Positions 4,563 through 7,717 of a stretch of 7,717 nt of DNA are shown in pieces. The notes under the pieces are model-generated. The model had not been told where the DNA came from. It saw nothing but the letters and a program-made list of their open reading frames with translations, and made no database searches. The position numbers and the translations under genes were made by a program. Positions within the stretch are counted from its first letter, which is position 1, and each line of letters starts with the position of its first letter. Source of the stretch: JAKAXG01 sp035702985 (lineage in GTDB: Bacteria > Actinomycetota > Acidimicrobiia > Acidimicrobiales > Palsa-688); assembly GCA_035702985.1 (NCBI GenBank), contig DASSZD010000191.1, positions 1 through 7,717 of the forward strand. The letters run 5' to 3'.

Positions 4563-5889
4563 CGCTCACCTCCTTGGCCAGTTCGCGGTATGCGATGGCT
4601 CCCCTGGACGAAGAATCGAATGTGGTGACCGGTTGCCCGAATGAGGGCGCCTCCGACAGCCGGACGGTGCGGGGTACAACGTTGCGGCACACCCGGGCTC
4701 CGAAGTGTTCGCGCACCTCGCCGGCCACCTGCTCGGCCAGCTTGGTGCGGGCGTCGTACATGGTGAGAACGATGGTGCTCACCTCGAGCCGGTTGTTGAG
4801 GTTCGACTGCACCAGGTTGACATTGCGCAGCAGCTGGCCCAGACCTTCCAGGGCGTAGTACTCACACTGGATCGGTACCAGCACCTCGCCCGCCGCGGCC
4901 AGGGCGTTGACCGTCAGCAGCCCCAACGATGGCGGGCAGTCGATGAGCACGAAGTCGAAATCGGCCTCGACCGTCTCCAGGGCCCGGCGCAGGCGGAGCT
5001 CCCGGCTGAACACCGGGACCAGCTCGATCTCCGCCCCGGCCAGGTCAATGGTGGCAGGGACGATGAACAGGTTGCGCATGGACGTCGGCTCGATGGTGTC
5101 CTCGATGGGCACGTCATGGAGGATGACGTCGTACACGCTGGAATCCAGGTTGCGGGCGTTGACCCCCAGGCCGGTGGTGGCGTTGCCCTGGGGGTCAAGG
5201 TCGACCACCAGCACCCGGTAGCCCAGCTCGGCCAGGGCGGCTCCCAGGTTCACGGTGGTGGTGGTCTTGCCCACCCCGCCCTTCTGGTTGGCGACTGCCA
5301 GGCAGCGGGGAAGCGGATGGCTGCTGGCCCCGGGGTGGAGACCGGATGCCACCTCGGCCACTGGCTCGAGCGTCGGTATGGACTGCAGTTCGGTGCCGAT
5401 CTGCTCGGCGAACGGCGACGTCCCCGGAAGGTGCTCCTCCCCTACCCCGACACGTGTGGACGGGGGTGGGGGCGGCGCCGCCGGGGCGGGCGGACCGCCG
5501 CGGTTGGGGCGCTCGGCGGCCGGGCCCCAGCCGTCCCCGCTCCGAGGTGGCGGTGGGAATGGAGGCGGAGGGGGCGGGTAAGCCGTGAGCGGCCGCTCGG
5601 CTGGCGCTGTCGCCCCGGGGTCGAACACTTCCCGATCGTCGCGGGCAGTCACCGGGGTGGGAGTGGGGGCCGAGGCGGCGGGTGTCTCGGCGGTGGGCCA
5701 AGAGGCATCCGGAGGGGCGGCGTGTTCGTGGGCGGCGGCCTGATGGTCTTCCCCGCCTCCGCTGGTTCCGGTCGCCGCGTTCGGGATGTCGCGGGCCGAC
5801 CCGTTGTTGGTGTCCCGGCTGTGTCGATTGGCGCGGAGCTTGTCGAATATCGACTTGGCCCGGTCCTGGTTCTCGTCGGGCTCAGTCAT
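4537..5889 (-). CDS. parA: Chromosome partitioning ATPase ParA (Soj family) with a long Pro/Ala-rich N-terminal extension
   Basis: This deviant Walker-type ATPase dimerises on DNA with ATP and pulls ParB-parS complexes. The ATPase domain starts near residue 196 (CLAVANQKGG). It has the P-loop KGGVGKTT (203-210) with the signature lysine K203 and K208, VDLDPQGN (229-236), Walker B VLIDCPPSLG (314-323), CEYYALEGLGQLL (342-354) and the C-terminal RLSEAPSFG (410-418). The domain alone is about 255 residues, the usual size. The preceding 195 residues are atypical: an acidic-then-basic start MTEPDENQDRAKSIFDKLRA, then low-complexity Ala/Pro/Gly sequence with a run of six prolines at 105-110. Codon use in the extension is G/C-ending like the rest, so it is probably translated. 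There is no other Met before residue 271, and the ATG at 5887-5889 has GGAG 4 bases upstream, so it is the best start; a GTG nearer the domain is possible. Confidence 0.97.
   Translation of the reverse strand: MTEPDENQDRAKSIFDKLRANRHSRDTNNGSARDIPNAATGTSGGGEDHQAAAHEHAAPPDASWPTAETPAASAPTPTPVTARDDREVFDPGATAPAERPLTAYPPPPPPFPPPPRSGDGWGPAAERPNRGGPPAPAAPPPPPSTRVGVGEEHLPGTSPFAEQIGTELQSIPTLEPVAEVASGLHPGASSHPLPRCLAVANQKGGVGKTTTTVNLGAALAELGYRVLVVDLDPQGNATTGLGVNARNLDSSVYDVILHDVPIEDTIEPTSMRNLFIVPATIDLAGAEIELVPVFSRELRLRRALETVEADFDFVLIDCPPSLGLLTVNALAAAGEVLVPIQCEYYALEGLGQLLRNVNLVQSNLNNRLEVSTIVLTMYDARTKLAEQVAGEVREHFGARVCRNVVPRTVRLSEAPSFGQPVTTFDSSSRGAIAYRELAKEVSGGAPQRIR
4566..4575 (-). promoter_or_regulatory. 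Perfect Shine-Dalgarno for parB within the 3' end of parA
   Basis: On the minus strand AAGGAGGTGA is a full complement of the 16S rRNA 3' end. Its AGGAGG core is 6 bases before the parB GTG. In the parA frame the same bases encode KEVS, residues 439-442. It decides the parB start. Confidence 0.92.
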
Positions 5890-5897
5890 GAGGCTCC

Positions 5898-5926
5898 ATC
5901 ATTGGCCTCCGGGCTTTCCAAATCAA
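5898..5926 (-). promoter_or_regulatory. Candidate promoter of parA-parB
   Basis: On the minus strand TTGATT (5926-5921) and AATGAT (5903-5898) are separated by 17 bp and match the -35 and -10 consensus at four of six positions each. The predicted start point would be at or within a few bases of the parA ATG, so the message would be leaderless or nearly so. Both parS sites lie just upstream, so ParB bound there could influence it. The evidence is pattern only. Confidence 0.35.
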
Positions 5927-5953
5927 GCACCCTGCGGCTTATCTCTCGTTCGG

Positions 5954-5969
5954 CGTTTCACGTGAAACG
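5954..5969. promoter_or_regulatory. parS: parS site 1 (ParB loading site)
   Basis: CGTTTCACGTGAAACG is a perfect 16-bp palindrome with the complete parS core GTTTCACGTGAAAC. It differs from the classical site only in the outermost T/A pair. It lies 65 bp upstream of parA. Confidence 0.97.
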
Positions 5970-5987
5970 GAGGGATGGGCGGCCAGC

Positions 5988-6011
5988 AGTCCGTTTCACG
6001 TGAAACGGACT
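5988..6011. promoter_or_regulatory. parS: parS site 2, inside an extended 24-bp perfect palindrome
   Basis: The same 16-bp core CGTTTCACGTGAAACG occupies 5992-6007. Palindromic symmetry continues four bases further on each side (AGTC on the left, GACT on the right), so all of 5988-6011 is self-complementary. Its centre is 38 bp from that of site 1. The extra symmetry is more than ParB is known to need. Confidence 0.97.
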
Positions 6012-6661
6012 CGGTTCACGTAGGTGCAAATGTCGGCCGGGCGGCGGATGTTGTCCACGTCGGGCCAGCCACCACGGGCGCCTGGGGCCCGGATCTGGGC
6101 ACACGCGGGGCGGTCCGGTCTGGACAGGCTGTTCCACGGGCGGCGACGGCCCCTAAGCGGGGGAAGTGCGGGTACTCATGGGTAGTCACAGCGGCGGGGC
6201 AGATTTGGGACGATCGTTCCCTCATTCCACTCCGGCCGCCCTTTGCGCTCCGGGGGGCGGCCAGGGCCGGCCTCCGGGACGGGCCAGGGGGGTCGGTCCT
6301 GAGCACCTGGGCTGCCGCGAGGCGGGCTTGCCGGCCGCTGACCAAGCCGGCGCCGTGGGACTCCCCCTCTCGGGGTGGCTGAACGTAGAGGACAGCGGTG
6401 CCGGTGGCCGGTTCGGCCTCCTCTCCCGCTGCGACCGCCGTCTACGATTTTCCAGGAACAGTTCGTTCGGGCGCGCTCCGCCGGCGATCTGCCTCGCCCG
6501 GATCCCCGGGCTGCACGGCGGCCGTCGCCCCGGTAGGGGTGCCGCCACTGGAGCTGCCTCGTGCAGCGATGGAAAGTCGTCCCATGGACCGGCGGACGGG
6601 GATGAAGACCGGGGGTCGAGAGGCAGCACGGCGGCGTATCCGTCGGTACCGGGCGGTGTCC

Positions 6662-6680
6662 TGGCGATCGTCGATCGCCA
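6662..6680. repeat. Perfect inverted repeat, 9-bp arms around one T
   Basis: TGGCGATCG (6662-6670) and CGATCGCCA (6672-6680) flank a single T at 6671. The centre ATCGTCGAT resembles that of the palindrome at 7365-7379. Confidence 0.75.
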
Positions 6681-6743
6681 TCTCAATCGTCCGCGCTCGG
6701 TGGCCGGGAGGGCGGAGTGGGCCGCTATCCCAGTGTCCTTGCC

Positions 6744-6759
6744 CCGGTCCCGGGACCGG
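6744..6759. repeat. Perfect 16-bp palindrome
   Basis: CCGGTCCCGGGACCGG is fully self-complementary. It is extremely GC-rich, so chance occurrence is not excluded. Confidence 0.7.
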
Positions 6760-6850
6760 ATGGAGCGACACCGGATACGTCCTGCCGGCCCGGGGCGGCC
6801 CCGAGCGTGATCCGGATGCTGGCCCCTGCAGGTTCACCGAGGCGGGTCCG

Positions 6851-6874
6851 CCGGGAGGTATGTTCGCCTCCCGG
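6851..6874. repeat. Hairpin-forming inverted repeat, 8-bp arms, 8-base loop
   Basis: CCGGGAGG (6851-6858) and CCTCCCGG (6867-6874) surround TATGTTCG. A partial third copy, CCGGGAG, follows at 6881-6887. No T-run follows, so this is not a typical terminator. Confidence 0.6.
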
Positions 6875-7364
6875 TCCTGGCCGGGAGCGTGCAGGAACGA
6901 AGTACCGGGCGGGTCGTTCCCTCTCCGTCGATCCGGCGGTTCCAGGTGAGCCAAAACCCTGAGTGGCTGCGGGGATCCGCCAAGAGCGCTTCCGCGGAAT
7001 CGCCCGGTGCTGCCGCAACGTCCCCCGACCACCCTCGTCCGTGTCGGAACCGCCCGGGGAAGGGCAGCCCGAGTGTGCATCCCGCCGGGGTCATCCTGGG
7101 ACGGGCCCGCCAGCCGAGGCCCTGTTCCCCGCTCGACAGGAGCTCAATGCCAGCCTTGCTCGATCTCCCCGAGCGTTGCTATCCCGGTCCGGATCAGATC
7201 GGTGACTGAAAGAGACGTCGGCCCCCTGGCCACTCCCCGTTGCAGCGGCGGCCTTTTGGCCGGACGGCTGAGGCCATCCACCAAGGGATTCGGTTTGAGC
7301 CAGTGGTCGTGGTCGCCAATGGGACGGCGAGGGTGATGGTGACCGGGCAGACCATGGGACGCCA

Positions 7365-7379
7365 CCGTTCGTCGAACGG
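7365..7379. repeat. Perfect inverted repeat, 7-bp arms around one T
   Basis: CCGTTCG (7365-7371) and CGAACGG (7373-7379) flank T7372. The arms contain the CGAAC/GTTCG half-sites of a LexA box but in the reverse order, so LexA would not be expected to bind. Confidence 0.7.
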
Positions 7380-7561
7380 GCGCCCGCACTCGGGTACCAG
7401 GGACCGGAGTAGCTGGTCGGACTCGCTGGGGTCGCGACATGCGGCGCCTGGCTTCCAGGCCCAGGTCCAGCGCTATCCGAGCGATCACGGAGCGCGTACT
7501 GACCGGCTCCGTCTTGGCAGATAGAGAGGAGCGGCGAGTTTTCCTCGGAATTTCTATGCCA

Positions 7562-7577
7562 ACGAACGTATGTTCGA
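7562..7577. promoter_or_regulatory. LexA (SOS) box upstream of the DUF222 gene
   Basis: CGAACGTATGTTCG at 7563-7576 has the CGAAC-N4-GTTCG architecture of the Gram-positive SOS box (CGAACRNRYGTTYC). It matches the mycobacterial TCGAAC-N4-GTTCGA form in all but the first base. It abuts the probable -10 at 7578-7583, so bound LexA would block RNA polymerase. DNA damage should therefore induce the gene. Confidence 0.75.
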
Positions 7578-7583
7578 TAAAAT
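7578..7583 (+). promoter_or_regulatory. -10 element of a leaderless promoter for the DUF222 gene
   Basis: TAAAAT matches TANNNT and lies 7 bases before the ATG at 7591, so transcription should start at about the start codon. No Shine-Dalgarno precedes the ATG. A clear -35 was not found; the LexA box occupies the spacer. The DNA around it is markedly AT-richer than the rest of the window. Confidence 0.55.
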
Positions 7584-7590
7584 TCAGCCC

Positions 7591-7717
7591 ATGATGAGCA
7601 ACGGCGTGTTGTCCGACTGGCCGATCGAGCGGCTCGAGGTCGAGCTGTGCTCGCTGGCGGCCAAGGTCGCGGCTGCGACCTGCGAGTTCCTGTTGGCCGT
7701 GGCCGAGTACGACCGCC
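7591..7717 (+). CDS. Start of a DUF222 / 13E12-repeat family protein (probably with an HNH nuclease domain further on); 3' end outside window
   Basis: Only 42 residues are visible. After MMSNGVLSDWP comes IERLEVELCSLAAKVAAATCEFLLAVAEYDR, the typical opening helix of DUF222 proteins (the 13E12 repeat family). These usually run to 350-500 residues and often end in an HNH endonuclease domain, which would lie outside this window. The family is multicopy and associated with mobile DNA in actinobacteria, and 13E12 genes of Mycobacterium tuberculosis belong to the LexA regulon. A LexA box and a -10 at leaderless spacing precede this copy, in line with that. Two adjacent ATGs (7591, 7594) are possible starts; the first fits the leaderless spacing best. 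The real biochemical role of the family is not established. The nuclease part is inferred, not seen. Confidence 0.75.
   Translation, partial: MMSNGVLSDWPIERLEVELCSLAAKVAAATCEFLLAVAEYDR

Larger units (their letters stand above)
6012..7560. other. About 1.5 kb with no recognisable gene, between parS and the SOS-type promoter
   Basis: All frames were read. Several are open for 100-210 codons, as expected in GC-rich DNA, but none has a recognisable domain, a convincing ribosome-binding site or the strong third-position G/C bias of trxB, parA and parB. No tRNA, rRNA, CRISPR or transposase signature was seen. In related actinobacteria rsmG, jag and yidC follow on the minus strand here; no trace of their motifs was found. 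The stretch holds a TTGTCCACG sequence (6051-6059), one base from the actinobacterial DnaA box, and the palindromes listed separately. It may be intergenic DNA, a decayed locus or a non-coding RNA region. Confidence 0.6.

Noticed and set aside
4705..6003. 432-codon plus-strand open frame opposite parA
   Set aside because: It is a shadow of parA; its end runs through both parS palindromes.
6166..6810. 214-codon plus-strand open frame in the gene-poor stretch
   Set aside because: It has no domain, no Shine-Dalgarno and weak third-position bias compared with neighbours. It may still be a decayed gene.
6442..7080. 212-codon minus-strand open frame in the gene-poor stretch
   Set aside because: It is Arg/Pro/Gly-rich with mixed third bases and no recognisable RsmG or other motif.
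7144..7488. 114-codon minus-strand open frame with a more protein-like end (VTDLIRTGIATLGEIEQG)
   Set aside because: The middle is low-complexity Arg/Pro/His sequence, no start signal is seen, and no family is recognised. It is too weak to call even as a pseudogene.
6012..7560. tRNA, RNase P RNA, tmRNA or SRP RNA in the gene-poor stretch
   Set aside because: No T-arm motif, CCA end, GAGGAAAGTCC-like core, tmRNA end or SRP tetraloop region was found on either strand by eye.
7556..7594. 12-codon leader ORF overlapping the DUF222 start
   Set aside because: It has no Shine-Dalgarno at usable distance and would lie upstream of the inferred transcription start, across the LexA box.

Overview
The window is GC-rich DNA with strong G/C preference at third codon positions. 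Its gene set matches the chromosomal replication-origin neighbourhood of Actinomycetota. In mycobacteria the order is murJ/pseudokinase (Rv3910), sigM and its anti-sigma gene, trxB, trxA, cwlM, then parB and parA on the opposite strand. Here the order is the C-terminal end of a membrane-anchored discoidin-domain protein, a small membrane protein, trxB and trxA on the plus strand, then a small exported protein, parB and parA on the minus strand. Leaderless-looking promoters, GTG starts and an actinobacterial-type LexA box agree with this. My guess is an uncultured actinobacterium, perhaps of the Acidimicrobiia type, but the lineage is inferred from gene order and sequence style only.

Positions 1-2671 are a rightward block. 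It starts with the truncated extracellular-domain protein of the murJ neighbourhood. A 120-residue two-helix membrane protein with a repeated N-terminal peptide follows, then thioredoxin reductase and thioredoxin, closed by a strong hairpin terminator at 2642-2672. The last two genes form the NADPH-to-disulfide reducing system of the cytoplasm.

Positions 2734-3686 hold a 14-bp GC-rich tandem repeat, a leftward gene for a small exported protein of unknown function with a long GC-rich leader, and a 418-bp intergenic stretch. That stretch contains a pair of 19-20 bp direct repeats and a cluster of DnaA-box-like 9-mers with exact 12-bp spacing.

Positions 3687-6011 are the chromosome segregation module. 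parA and parB overlap by 26 bp, parB has a perfect Shine-Dalgarno inside the end of parA, and two parS palindromes lie just upstream of parA. ParA has an unusual N-terminal extension of about 195 residues rich in Pro and Ala.

Positions 6012-7562 are about 1.5 kb without a recognisable gene. rsmG, jag and yidC are usually found here in related genomes and are not seen. Several strong palindromes are scattered through the stretch. At 7562-7583 a LexA/SOS operator overlaps a probable promoter that drives, apparently without a leader, the start of a DUF222/13E12-type protein cut by the window edge. The parts most worth a second look are the gene-poor stretch, the DnaA-box-like cluster beside parB, the long ParA extension, the SOS-controlled gene next to parS, and the leader and repeats in front of the exported protein.
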